Assembly: GCF_001988955.1 (NCBI RefSeq)
Contig: NZ_CP014263.1
Coordinates: 124,001 to 188,000 of the forward strand
Direction: 5' to 3'
Source of the DNA: Spirosoma montaniterrae
GTDB taxonomy: Bacteria > Bacteroidota > Bacteroidia > Cytophagales > Spirosomataceae
DNA: 64,000 nt
Shown here: positions 35,503-44,063 of the stretch, piece after piece
Layout: each line of letters starts with the position of its first letter
Numbering within the stretch: position 1 is the stretch's first letter
Notes under the pieces: generated by a model
What the model saw: only the letters and a program-made list of their open reading frames with translations
What the model was told of the DNA's origin: nothing
Database searches by the model: none
Translations under genes and position numbers: made by a program

Positions 35503-35688
35503 GTAGAGACGCAAGATTTTGCGTCTTTGACCGACAGCAAGATTTTGCGTCTTTGACCGACAGCAGGATTTTGCGTCTCTATCCTCTATTTGCTTAGGTC
35601 ACTGTTGGTTAAAGACGCAATTGATTGTTGTTGGTCGAATACGTAACGGGTTGCTATCGGTCAAAGACGCAAAATCTTGCGTCTCTAC
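35503..35688. mobile_element. MITE-like element with 32-bp terminal inverted repeats
   Basis: Perfect inverted repeats of 32 bp at 35503-35534 and 35657-35688, starting GTAGAGACGCAAGATTTTGC. The left end continues as a 26-bp tandem repeat (about 2.7 copies, units from 35511 and 35537). Each end also holds a smaller palindrome, GAGACGCAA-GATT-TTGCGTCTC in type. The element fills the whole gap between the Gfo/Idh start and the susD stop. No coding capacity; no clear target duplication. Confidence 0.7.
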
Positions 35689-37470
35689 TTAATATCCTTC
35701 GTTCTGATGGTCTTTATTCGTTGGATCGCTCAGGCGGTCGATGTGAACGGCCTGCGGAATGGGCATCAGTTTGTGATACGGTTGCAAACCCGTTGCCTGC
35801 GTGTTGTACCGCTTCACCCAGTCGTAGAACAGCTCGGTGCGGAGCAGGTCGTACTTCTCGTGACCTTCGCCCAGCAACTCACGCGCCCGCTCGTTCATCA
35901 TAAACGTAACGATTTTTGTGGCCGAATTCACCGAATCAACCGGTATCAGCATCTGATTCACAGTACTTTTAGTCAGGTCGGCGCGGGAGCCGCCTTCGGT
36001 GGTCAGAAACTGCCCCGGCTTCACCTCGCCTTCTTTATAGGCCGCCCGCTCACGCACTTTGTTGATGTATTCTACCGCCTTCGCGTAGCGACCCATACGC
36101 CCATGTGCTTCGGCAGCAATCAGGTACGTTTCGGCCAGCCGGGCGTACCACCAATCGCGCGATGATACGATGGTGAGGTCGGCGCGGTTTGGGTCGAGCG
36201 ATTTGAGCAGCACCGGGAACCGCTTCTGCGTACCCTGCACAAACTTGTTACGCGGAATCCAGGTGTACGACCGCCGGGCAATGGTGGCGTCCGAAACGCC
36301 CGCGTCCATCGACAGGTAAATAGCCGTGTCGCCCTCGGCGAAGCGGGCTTTCCCAACCAGCGAGGGGTTGGGCGCGTTGGCAGCGGTCCATTTCGGAATG
36401 GTGGCCGCGTTGTTGGCATAAAACACCCACTTGAAATTCTTGTAGAACCGCGAGTCCCACTTCCGAAATCCTTTGCCCCAGTCGAACATGTTGAGCGCGT
36501 AATCGGTCGGCACTGTTCGAATGCCCGGACGTCCGTTCGGAATGTCGCGTTTCATGCCCGCTACTACGTCGTAGCCCCACAGCCAGCAAACGTGCGTCCA
36601 GTTGCCGGTTTTGTCGAACCCGCCGAACCGAATATCCGGGTTGAACGTAATGGCAAAGATTACTTCGCTATTACGCTGATTACCAATGTCTATGAGCCGT
36701 CCGTAATCCGATACAAGCGAGTACGTACCGGAGTTGATAACGGCTTCGGCGTAGTGGGCCGCGCTGTCCATGTCGGTGGTTTTCTGGCCGCGTGCGTCGG
36801 TTATGGCACTACCGCGTGTCAGATAGACTTTGGCCAGCAGGTGGTTGGCCGCTCCACGTGTGGCGCGGCCGTAGTTGCGGGCCACGGCGGGTAAACTCGC
36901 CGATGCAAAACGCAAATCATTGATAATAGCCTGATAAACAGCCGCTACCGATGCACGCTGAAAATCCTTGCGGGCTTCGAGGTTCGGCGTCAGTTGCAAC
37001 GGCACCCGGCCAAACTGCTGCACGAGGTGGAAGTAGTAAAACGCCCGCATAAACCGCGCTTCGCCAATCCACTGGTTGCGGTTGGCCGTTGTCGTCAGAA
37101 ACGAACTCGCCGGTACAATCGGCGTTTTCTCGATTACGATGTTGGCCGTATTGATGCCCCGGTAATAGGCCGTCCAGAGCGTGCTGAGGTTGGCGTGGGT
37201 CGAGTTCAGGGTAGCGTTGTATTCGTTGAAGACCTTGCCGGTCGAGCCGTCGGTCCAGATGTGCGTACCGAGTACGTTCATGTCCACACCCACGTTTTCG
37301 GTCGCGTGGAAGTCACGTAGCGGAGCATATACGGCGTTAAGAGCCTTGCCGATACCGTCTTCGGTGTCGTAATATTCATACGACGTACCCGATACGATTT
37401 CTTCTTCGAGATAGTCTTTGCAGCCTGCCAACACGAAGGCAATCAGGAGAAAAATATAGATTGATTTCAT
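35689..37470 (-). CDS. SusD/RagB-family nutrient-binding lipoprotein 1
   Basis: Outer-membrane surface lipoprotein of 593 residues that captures glycan and delivers it to its SusC partner. A lipoprotein signal ends in the lipobox LAGC (Cys16). The N-terminal TPR-like helices (YYRGINTANIVIEKTP, WIGEARFMRAFYYFHLVQQFGRVPL) and the C-terminal RagB part (MMNERARELLGEGHEKYDLLRT) are clear. The end KDHQNEGY is the usual SusD terminus. Lies downstream of susC1, separated by a strong palindrome. Confidence 0.95.
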   Translation of the reverse strand: MKSIYIFLLIAFVLAGCKDYLEEEIVSGTSYEYYDTEDGIGKALNAVYAPLRDFHATENVGVDMNVLGTHIWTDGSTGKVFNEYNATLNSTHANLSTLWTAYYRGINTANIVIEKTPIVPASSFLTTTANRNQWIGEARFMRAFYYFHLVQQFGRVPLQLTPNLEARKDFQRASVAAVYQAIINDLRFASASLPAVARNYGRATRGAANHLLAKVYLTRGSAITDARGQKTTDMDSAAHYAEAVINSGTYSLVSDYGRLIDIGNQRNSEVIFAITFNPDIRFGGFDKTGNWTHVCWLWGYDVVAGMKRDIPNGRPGIRTVPTDYALNMFDWGKGFRKWDSRFYKNFKWVFYANNAATIPKWTAANAPNPSLVGKARFAEGDTAIYLSMDAGVSDATIARRSYTWIPRNKFVQGTQKRFPVLLKSLDPNRADLTIVSSRDWWYARLAETYLIAAEAHGRMGRYAKAVEYINKVRERAAYKEGEVKPGQFLTTEGGSRADLTKSTVNQMLIPVDSVNSATKIVTFMMNERARELLGEGHEKYDLLRTELFYDWVKRYNTQATGLQPYHKLMPIPQAVHIDRLSDPTNKDHQNEGY

Positions 37471-37486
37471 AGTGATTTGAAGGTTT

Positions 37487-37573
37487 ACCCCACCCCAACC
37501 CCTCCCCGTTAGGGAGGGGCTTTGAACCCGGATAGTTTAGCCCCTCCCTAACGGGGAGGGGTTGGGGTGGGGT
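37487..37573. repeat. C-rich palindromic repeat, copy 2 (susC-susD junction)
   Basis: Perfect 34-bp inverted repeat (37487-37520 and 37540-37573) with a 19-base loop; arms begin ACCCCACCCCAACCCCTCCC. It lies between the stop of susC1 and the start of susD1 and would form a very stable RNA hairpin in their message. Confidence 0.9.
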
Positions 37574-37583
37574 GGGGTGGTTT

Positions 37584-40500
37584 TCACAAGCCCACATTCA
37601 ACCCAAAGATGAATGCGATGCGGTTGGGTGTTTCGGCAGCACCCGCGCCTTCGGGGTCGAGAATGTCCCGGTTGCTGGTCCAGATGAACGGATTATCGAC
37701 GGTGGTGTAAACGCGCATCCGGTTCAGCTTCAGTCGATTGGTCAGGGCCGAAGGCAGCGTGTAGGCCAGCGTGGCCGTGCGGATGCGGACAAACGACCCG
37801 TTGGAGTAGCGCAGGGCCGACGAGTAGAGCGGGCGTTCGCGGTCGCTGGGGCGGGGGAACGTACCGCTGGTATTCGTCGGTGTCCAGTAATCGACTTTTA
37901 CGTGGTTGACCCGCCCGCCCAGAAACGCGCTCAGGTTATAAATGTCAGTTCCGTAGGTTAGTCCTTGCCGGGTAAAGGCAAACACCGACAACTCCAACCC
38001 TTTGTAACTGAACGTATTGTTCAGACTGGCGATGTATTTAGGCCGGTCGTTGCCCACAATAGTCAGATCGGCGGTGTTGATGATGCCGTCGTTGTTCACG
38101 TCTACCACTTTGATGTCGCCGGGCCGAAAGCCATTGCGCCCTTTGTCGTTGAACGCCTTCATCAGTTCGAGGTCTTCGGGCGTGTTTTGCCAGATGCGGT
38201 CAAACTTGTAATCGTAGAATACGCTCAGGGGTTGCCCGATAAACCAGCGGTTGCCGAGGTCATCGACCTTGCCTTTGTAGAGTTCGACAATGGCTTCGCG
38301 GTTGCGCGAGAACATCCAGTCGGTAGTCCAGTTAAAGCCGCCCGGTGTCCGCACGTTCACCGTCGAGAGGTTCAGTTCAACCCCGTCGTTGCGCGTGGAG
38401 CCGATGTTTCGCAGGTAGCTGCCAAAGCCCGATACGGTAGGTAGTTGGTCTTGTAACAGCAGATCGTAGGTGTTGGAGCGATAGACGTTCAGCGAACCGC
38501 TTACCCGCCCTTTGAACAGACTGAAATCCAGGCCGATGTTGGCCGAGGCCGTGCGCTCCCAGAACAGGTTCGGGTTGCGGATGTTGGCGGGCTGAAACCC
38601 AAACGCGGGCACTTCGTCCCACGAATACACCGTGCGGCCCAGCGACCCCTGCGTTTGGTACGGGTCGATAGACGTATTACCCGTTTCGCCATAACCCACG
38701 CGGAATTTCAGTTCGTCCAGGAACGTAACCCGGCGCATAAACGGCTCTTCGGAGAGGTTGTAGGCCAGCGACGCCGAGGGGAAGAATGAGAACTTGCGGC
38801 CCGGTGCCAGCCTCGACGAGCCATCCAGGCGGCCCGTGAGCGTCAGGTAATACTTACTGGCAAAATTGTAGTTGACCCGTCCCATGTACGACAGCAGCCG
38901 CCAGCGCGACAACTCACTGCTTACGCTCGTGATGTTCTCTGCCGTGCCAACGTTGTAAAATTCCTGATACTCATACGGTAAGCCCGTTACGTTGCTGCCC
39001 GACCGTTCAGTGCGCTCGTCCTGAATACTCTGCAACACGGTCAGGTTCAGGTCGTGTTTGTCGTTGAACCGGCGGTTATAGAACAGCAGGTTTTCGAGCG
39101 TATAGCCGTAGCGGTGGTTCTGATTGTACTGCGCCGAGGGTGCCCCGCCCTTGCCTTCCGACGATAGCGACGCGTAGAAAATGCCGCCCCGCGTCATACT
39201 GAAATCGGGTCCGAAATTGACGCGGTATTTCAACCCTTTTATCAGATCGAGTTCGGCGTACAGACTGCCGAAGAAGCGCGTGTTCCGGTCTTCGCGCACA
39301 ACCCCCTCAATATCGTAAAGCGGGTTGTAGGTAAACGCGTCGTTGCCGGGGTTGAAAATCAGCGCACCCAGTGAATCGCGCGGTACGGCAATCGGAATCA
39401 CCCGCGACGCCTGATAATACGTGTTGGTATTTTTGTTCTGGATGGAATAGGCAAACGTAGTGGAGAAACCCACGCGGGCGCGGGCCGATACCTGATGGTC
39501 GAGGTTGAAGCGGGTGGTATAGCGATTGAAATCCTTGCCTTTCATCACGCCGTTGTCGCTGAAATACGCTCCCGACAGCAGGAAACGCGTTTTTTCGTTG
39601 CCGCCACTGAGCGTTAGCTGATGACTTTGCAGAGCCGACGACTGGAGAATCATGCCCGGCCAGTCGGTGGTTTGGATGCGTTCGGGGTGGTACGAACCGT
39701 CGGGGTCGTAGGCGTTCCGAACGTTCTGCCAGGCGTAAAAATCCAGCCCGGCAAACATGGTTGAATCTTCGAGCCGATTCGGTGTTGGCGATTTATACAC
39801 GAAACCGGTGCTGCGGTTGCGGTAGGCTTCGCGGTTCATCTCCACAAACTCCGGCCCGTTCATCAGCGTCAGCCGTTTCGAGGGCGATTGAATGCCGTAA
39901 AAGCCATCATACGTAATAGCCGTTTTGCCCGATTTACCGCGTTTGGTTGTAATCAGAATCACGCCGTTGGCCCCACGAGAGCCGTAAATAGCCGTTGCCG
40001 ACGCATCTCTCAGCACTTCGAGCGATTCGATGTCGCCGGGGTTGAAATCGTTCAGGCTACCACCCGACAGCGGTACGCCATCGACCACAAAGAGCGGGTC
40101 GTTGGAGGCCCGAAACGAGCGATTGCCCCGAATACGAATGGCCGCCGACTCGCCGGGGCCGTAGTCGTTGGTGGCGACATCGACACCCGGCGCACGGCCC
40201 TGCAACGCCTGTACTACGTTCGTAACCGGCACCTGCTGAATCTGTTGCGACGATACCGTACTGATTGCCCCCGTTACGTCGCGCCGACGTTGCGTACCAT
40301 AACCCACCACCACCACTTCGTTGAGCGATTGCTCATCGGGGGTCAGCGTTACGTCAATAGACGAGCGCGGTTGGCCGTTGCCATTGCCAACGGCCACTTC
40401 CTGCGGGGTGTAGCCTACGAACGAGAAAACGAGCGTGGCCGGTCCGTCGCCACGGTTCTGAGAAGCCCGAATCTGATACTGCCCGTTGGCGTCGGTGGTG

Positions 40501-40700
40501 GTGCCGGTAGATGAGCCTTTCAGCAGTACGCTAACGCCGGGCATACCTTTACCATCTTCGCCACGCACCTGCCCGGTCAGCATCGCGTCGGTTGGGTTAC
40601 CCGATTGCGCCTGCAAATCGGGTGCATAGCTTATCAGCAGCAAGACCCATAACCATAGGCCCGACCCGCCAATAATCAATTGGTGGAGAGATGTTTTCAT
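37584..40700 (-). CDS. SusC/RagA-family TonB-dependent outer-membrane transporter 1
   Basis: Outer-membrane channel of 1038 residues that imports glycan fragments with energy from TonB. Signal peptide to about residue 32; carboxypeptidase-regulatory-like domain (GMPGVSVLLKGSSTGTTTDA), plug (VVVVGYGTQRRRDVTGAIST, VQALQGRAPGVDV, DPLFVVDGVPL, LRDASATAIYGSRGANGVI), then a 22-strand barrel. First gene of the minus-strand unit susC-susD-Gfo/Idh-isomerase-gntR. A Bacteroidota promoter element and three operator-like sites lie upstream. Confidence 0.96.
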   Translation of the reverse strand: MKTSLHQLIIGGSGLWLWVLLLISYAPDLQAQSGNPTDAMLTGQVRGEDGKGMPGVSVLLKGSSTGTTTDANGQYQIRASQNRGDGPATLVFSFVGYTPQEVAVGNGNGQPRSSIDVTLTPDEQSLNEVVVVGYGTQRRRDVTGAISTVSSQQIQQVPVTNVVQALQGRAPGVDVATNDYGPGESAAIRIRGNRSFRASNDPLFVVDGVPLSGGSLNDFNPGDIESLEVLRDASATAIYGSRGANGVILITTKRGKSGKTAITYDGFYGIQSPSKRLTLMNGPEFVEMNREAYRNRSTGFVYKSPTPNRLEDSTMFAGLDFYAWQNVRNAYDPDGSYHPERIQTTDWPGMILQSSALQSHQLTLSGGNEKTRFLLSGAYFSDNGVMKGKDFNRYTTRFNLDHQVSARARVGFSTTFAYSIQNKNTNTYYQASRVIPIAVPRDSLGALIFNPGNDAFTYNPLYDIEGVVREDRNTRFFGSLYAELDLIKGLKYRVNFGPDFSMTRGGIFYASLSSEGKGGAPSAQYNQNHRYGYTLENLLFYNRRFNDKHDLNLTVLQSIQDERTERSGSNVTGLPYEYQEFYNVGTAENITSVSSELSRWRLLSYMGRVNYNFASKYYLTLTGRLDGSSRLAPGRKFSFFPSASLAYNLSEEPFMRRVTFLDELKFRVGYGETGNTSIDPYQTQGSLGRTVYSWDEVPAFGFQPANIRNPNLFWERTASANIGLDFSLFKGRVSGSLNVYRSNTYDLLLQDQLPTVSGFGSYLRNIGSTRNDGVELNLSTVNVRTPGGFNWTTDWMFSRNREAIVELYKGKVDDLGNRWFIGQPLSVFYDYKFDRIWQNTPEDLELMKAFNDKGRNGFRPGDIKVVDVNNDGIINTADLTIVGNDRPKYIASLNNTFSYKGLELSVFAFTRQGLTYGTDIYNLSAFLGGRVNHVKVDYWTPTNTSGTFPRPSDRERPLYSSALRYSNGSFVRIRTATLAYTLPSALTNRLKLNRMRVYTTVDNPFIWTSNRDILDPEGAGAAETPNRIAFIFGLNVGL

Positions 40701-40747
40701 GCAGGTAACAGACTAATAGGTTCTTGAGAAAAGGCTAACTTCTCCAG

Positions 40748-40755
40748 CAAACGTA
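40748..40755 (-). promoter_or_regulatory. -7 promoter element of the susC1 unit
   Basis: Minus-strand TACGTTTG, a full match to TAnnTTTG, 47 bp upstream of the susC1 start. The sequence 19-26 bases further upstream (ATTGTG) takes the -33 position and coincides with an operator half-site (40775-40782). Confidence 0.6.
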
Positions 40756-40791
40756 CAAAAGAAAATATTATATCACACAATTAATCATAAA

Positions 40792-40805
40792 AATTGTACA
40801 CAATT
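40792..40805. promoter_or_regulatory. GntR-type operator palindrome, copy 2
   Basis: AATTGTACACAATT, flanked by half-sites ACACAATT at 40775-40782 and AATTGTGT at 40814-40821. The three centres are spaced about 19-20 bp, two helical turns, so dimers could bind on one face. Upstream of the susC1 promoter and downstream of the lectin-like gene. Confidence 0.7.
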
Positions 40806-40823
40806 ATTTTCTTAATTGTGTTA

Positions 40824-41561
40824 TTACTCTCCCAAATCGGTTAGACGTGCCCGAATGAAGCGCATGCCGGGGAAAGTTGTCTGAAGTTCGGCGTCGATTC
40901 CGCCCAACCATGCATATCGCAAATCGCTGATACGCACGTCGTTACCCTGCTTGCCCGTGGTGCGGCATGATGCTTTGCTGCCATCGGGCAGGTACAAACT
41001 GGCGATCCCATCGTGCCACTCCATTTTTATATAGATACGCTGCCGCCCATCGGCTACCGGTTTCCACCAGGCGTAATCGCCCATCACCTGCTCTGTTTTC
41101 TCCGTCTCGCCCGCGTTGTTAGCTCCTAACACCACAATTTTCGACCAGCCGTGCCCAACGGCCATACCTTCGCGGGCCTGACCGAGCCGTAGCGCAAACA
41201 CGTGTTTCTGCATCGATGCCAGATCGGCCACGCCCGATACGCCCGCCCAATGCACGTCGGGGTGGTGCGTTTTACCCCGGAACGTTTTCAGCGGTGCCAC
41301 GGGTGGCTGATCGGCGGTGAGCCAAAACTCGAATGTGCCGTTGCGAACCGGATAGCCTGCATCCCAGACTAATCGCTGATCGTTGTCGGTTACGCGCCAG
41401 CCGTTGTCCCACACGCCCCCCCGAACCGTGCCGGAGAAAGCCGCCGGGCCTTTCGTCAGATCGGTATCGAACACAATGGTGCCGGTTTTTGATTCTGCCG
41501 AAAGCAGTACAGCCAACCAGATAAAATACAGACGCAGGCTAAAAAATAAGACGATGGTCAT
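40824..41561 (-). CDS. Exported concanavalin/lectin-fold protein
   Basis: Exported protein of 245 residues from the ATG at 41561 (a TTG at 41576 is less likely). After a hydrophobic signal the chain resembles a beta-jelly-roll lectin/glucanase fold: WDNGWRVTDNDQRLVWDAG, GTFEFWLT, then RIYIKMEWHDGIASLYLPDG. The same pattern (GGWRSAGGRIIYDAG, GYFEATI, YRMEWNRGRLTYTIDGK) makes up the N-terminal part of the divergent gene at 41730, so the two share a domain. Likely glycan binding; catalytic residues not identified. Probable single-gene unit next to the 41651 operator. Confidence 0.7.
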   Translation of the reverse strand: MTIVLFFSLRLYFIWLAVLLSAESKTGTIVFDTDLTKGPAAFSGTVRGGVWDNGWRVTDNDQRLVWDAGYPVRNGTFEFWLTADQPPVAPLKTFRGKTHHPDVHWAGVSGVADLASMQKHVFALRLGQAREGMAVGHGWSKIVVLGANNAGETEKTEQVMGDYAWWKPVADGRQRIYIKMEWHDGIASLYLPDGSKASCRTTGKQGNDVRISDLRYAWLGGIDAELQTTFPGMRFIRARLTDLGE

Positions 41562-41650
41562 AGCGACAGGCCACAATCGGTGGCTTAAACGAATAGATGA
41601 ATCGATAAACTACAGACAAAGATTATTATTTACACACAAATAAACCAAAA

Positions 41651-41664
41651 AATTGTACACAATT
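41651..41664. promoter_or_regulatory. GntR-type operator palindrome, copy 3
   Basis: AATTGTACACAATT between the divergent genes 40824-41561 and 41730. On the plus strand a TTTTTG (41666-41671) and, 19 bases on, TATTTAG (41691) are weak candidates for -33 and -7 elements, placing the operator directly upstream of the promoter. Confidence 0.65.
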
Positions 41665-41729
41665 ATTTTTGTTTTTGGATTTTTTGTCCGTATTTAGCCC
41701 CGTCATAACCCCTACTTCCTAAACCTGTT

Positions 41730-44006
41730 ATGAAGCGTTGTCAACTGATTATCAGCTTTCTGCTCGGCTTGATAGCCGTCCAATGTCAACTTCAGGCGCA
41801 ATCAGTTCCCGAACGGGTACTGGTGCAGGACGCCTTAGCCGGTCAAACAACGGGGAAACCGCAGGGAGCCGGAGCGTTTGTCGAAGCGGGCGGCTGGCGC
41901 AGTGCGGGCGGACGGATTATTTACGATGCAGGCGAAGCCATTGAGCGCGGCTATTTCGAGGCTACCATTCGGGGTATGACGCTACCGGCAGTCGGTGCGG
42001 CCAAGTCGAATATTCTATCGGCCTGGGAATCGGGCGAGCCATTCAAATCGGGTAAGGAAAAAGGCAGCAACTGGATGCTGCGGATTGGTACGTCGTGCCA
42101 TCTTAAGATGCTGGCATTCAGCGACGGATCGGGCACGCGCTACGAAGTCAATGTACCCGACGTAACGGTGCGGGGTGAAGCACACCGTTACCGGATGGAG
42201 TGGAACCGGGGGCGGCTGACTTACACCATCGACGGAAAACGATTAGGCGAATTTCCGTTTGCCCGGATGAGCCTGCGGTACTTCGTGATTGGTCTCGACA
42301 ACTCGTTTGTCAGCGACGCCCTCACCGACCCGGCTCCCATCATTAGCGACGTTCGATTGGTCAGCCAATCCGAACCCATGCCCACTACGCCCGTTGCTAC
42401 CGAGGTCGTGGAACGATACGGTATTTTTGATAAAATCTTTATTGGTAATTCGTCACAAACCACTGATAGTCAAACAAAAGCGATGTTCACTCGCCATGCG
42501 GGCGGCACGTATGAAATTCCGCTTTTTCCTGACGGTGCCAACGGCTGGCGATTCCGCTTCTCACCGGATTCGCCCGGTCGCTGGACGTGGCGCATCCAGT
42601 CTGCCGATGCCCGGCTGAATGGGCAAACGGGCGTATTTACCTGCGTACCATCCGACAACCGGGGCGGGGTGATTGTGAAAGGCCACGCGCCCGGTCGCGA
42701 GCTGACCTACCAGAATGGGCGTCCGTACTGGCTGATGGGGGAGACAAACTGGGCCGCTTTCCGCGCTGAACCAACCGAAAATCTGACGTTTGACACGTTC
42801 CGGCAGTACGTCGATAAGCGGGTTGGTCAGGGCTTTACGTTCCTCCAAACAGCCCTGCTGCCGGGAGGGAGTAACGAAGGTGGTAAACCATTTTTAGACC
42901 GGGCCATGACCCAACCCAATCTGGCCTACTGGCAGGCCATTGACCGGCGTGTAAACTACCTGAACCAAAAAGGCATAACACCCCTGCTCGTGCTGGCCTG
43001 GGGCGACCGCCAGAACCCGCTCGGTGCTACGGCCTGGTCTGACTTTGCCGATCAAACCGCCCGCGAACGGTATGCTGCATACGTCATTGCCCGCTACTCG
43101 GCTTACAACGTAGCGTTTGGCATTGCCGCCGACTGGAACAAGACAGACGACAGCCCCACACAAGCGGCCCGCATGGACCGACTCGGCACGCTGATGCAGC
43201 AGACCGATCCGCACCACCGCTGGATTACCATTCTGGGCGATGCGGGTAAAGAGGCCGGGTCGGTGAGTCGGTTTGCCGGGGCATCGTGGATGAGTTTTTA
43301 TGATTTCCGCAATAGCCTGCAAAACCTGTACGTCCGCAACTACACGTATCAAATCCCCCAGAAAATTACCGTGCATACGGGCTACGCGCCCGTCGATGCT
43401 ACGCCCGATGCGTTTCGGCACGCCACCTGGGACGTAGTGATGGCCGGTAATTATCCCGTTACGGCTTTTGCCGATACGTACCTCGGCGGGTTGCAGTTCG
43501 GCGGCAAATTCGGGGCCGATTCGGCAGCACAACGAGTGAAATTCGAGCAGCTTGCCTTGCTGCGGCATTTTTTTGAAGAGGTAGCACCCAACGGCAACGG
43601 ACGGGGTGAGTGGTCGTGGATAAAACCCTTCCACCGCTCGTTCCGGGCCGACACGCTGATTCGGGCCGCTATCGGACGTAGTGCCGACGGGCCGCGCCAT
43701 ACTCCGCCCACCGTGATGCACAGCGTATTGGCCAAAGAGGGCAAAGGCTTTACGGCGGTAGTGTATATGCGCGGGCAGGCCGGGCCGCACACGCTGACGC
43801 CCCTGCACGACCCCCTCGACCCGGCACCGAAGCTTACGCAGCGGCTCCATTCCATCCATCGCTACAACCCCCGCACGGGCGAGTACGTCCACGAGCGCGA
43901 CGTAACGGGTACGTCGGCCACGCTCACGCTGACTCCGCCCGACGCGCAGGACTGGGTATTCGTGGTTCAGCGCAAAAACGTCTTCGACCCGCTGGCTGCC
44001 AAGTAA
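41730..44006 (+). CDS. Exported lectin-fold/DUF5060/DUF4038 glycoside hydrolase-like protein
   Basis: Exported protein of 758 residues. Signal peptide to about residue 23; lectin-like jelly roll (about 30-215), DUF5060 Ig-like domain (about 225-315: FTRHAGGTYEIPLFPDGANG, PGRWTWRIQ), DUF4038 barrel (about 335-640: ELTYQNGRPYWLMGETNWAA) and a C-terminal beta domain ending DAQDWVFVVQ. The residue following the barrel strand in VAFGIAADWNK suggests an altered catalytic position compared with the 26838 protein (NEFQ). First gene of the long plus-strand unit that includes SusC2/SusD2. Likely an exo-glycosidase on the imported glycan. Confidence 0.82.
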   Translation: MKRCQLIISFLLGLIAVQCQLQAQSVPERVLVQDALAGQTTGKPQGAGAFVEAGGWRSAGGRIIYDAGEAIERGYFEATIRGMTLPAVGAAKSNILSAWESGEPFKSGKEKGSNWMLRIGTSCHLKMLAFSDGSGTRYEVNVPDVTVRGEAHRYRMEWNRGRLTYTIDGKRLGEFPFARMSLRYFVIGLDNSFVSDALTDPAPIISDVRLVSQSEPMPTTPVATEVVERYGIFDKIFIGNSSQTTDSQTKAMFTRHAGGTYEIPLFPDGANGWRFRFSPDSPGRWTWRIQSADARLNGQTGVFTCVPSDNRGGVIVKGHAPGRELTYQNGRPYWLMGETNWAAFRAEPTENLTFDTFRQYVDKRVGQGFTFLQTALLPGGSNEGGKPFLDRAMTQPNLAYWQAIDRRVNYLNQKGITPLLVLAWGDRQNPLGATAWSDFADQTARERYAAYVIARYSAYNVAFGIAADWNKTDDSPTQAARMDRLGTLMQQTDPHHRWITILGDAGKEAGSVSRFAGASWMSFYDFRNSLQNLYVRNYTYQIPQKITVHTGYAPVDATPDAFRHATWDVVMAGNYPVTAFADTYLGGLQFGGKFGADSAAQRVKFEQLALLRHFFEEVAPNGNGRGEWSWIKPFHRSFRADTLIRAAIGRSADGPRHTPPTVMHSVLAKEGKGFTAVVYMRGQAGPHTLTPLHDPLDPAPKLTQRLHSIHRYNPRTGEYVHERDVTGTSATLTLTPPDAQDWVFVVQRKNVFDPLAAK

Positions 44007-44063
44007 TTTGTTTGAATCGATTGCCAGCGGATTTGTGCATGTATCCTCTAAACCTTAATCGTT

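Noticed and set aside
35511-35580. 26-bp direct repeats as a CRISPR array
   Set aside because: The copies are contiguous with no unique spacers, and no cas genes are present; they belong to the inverted-repeat element.
42894-43892. 332-codon minus-strand frame inside the 41730 gene
   Set aside because: Shadow of the DUF4038 barrel; composition is Arg/Gly/Pro-rich without family features.
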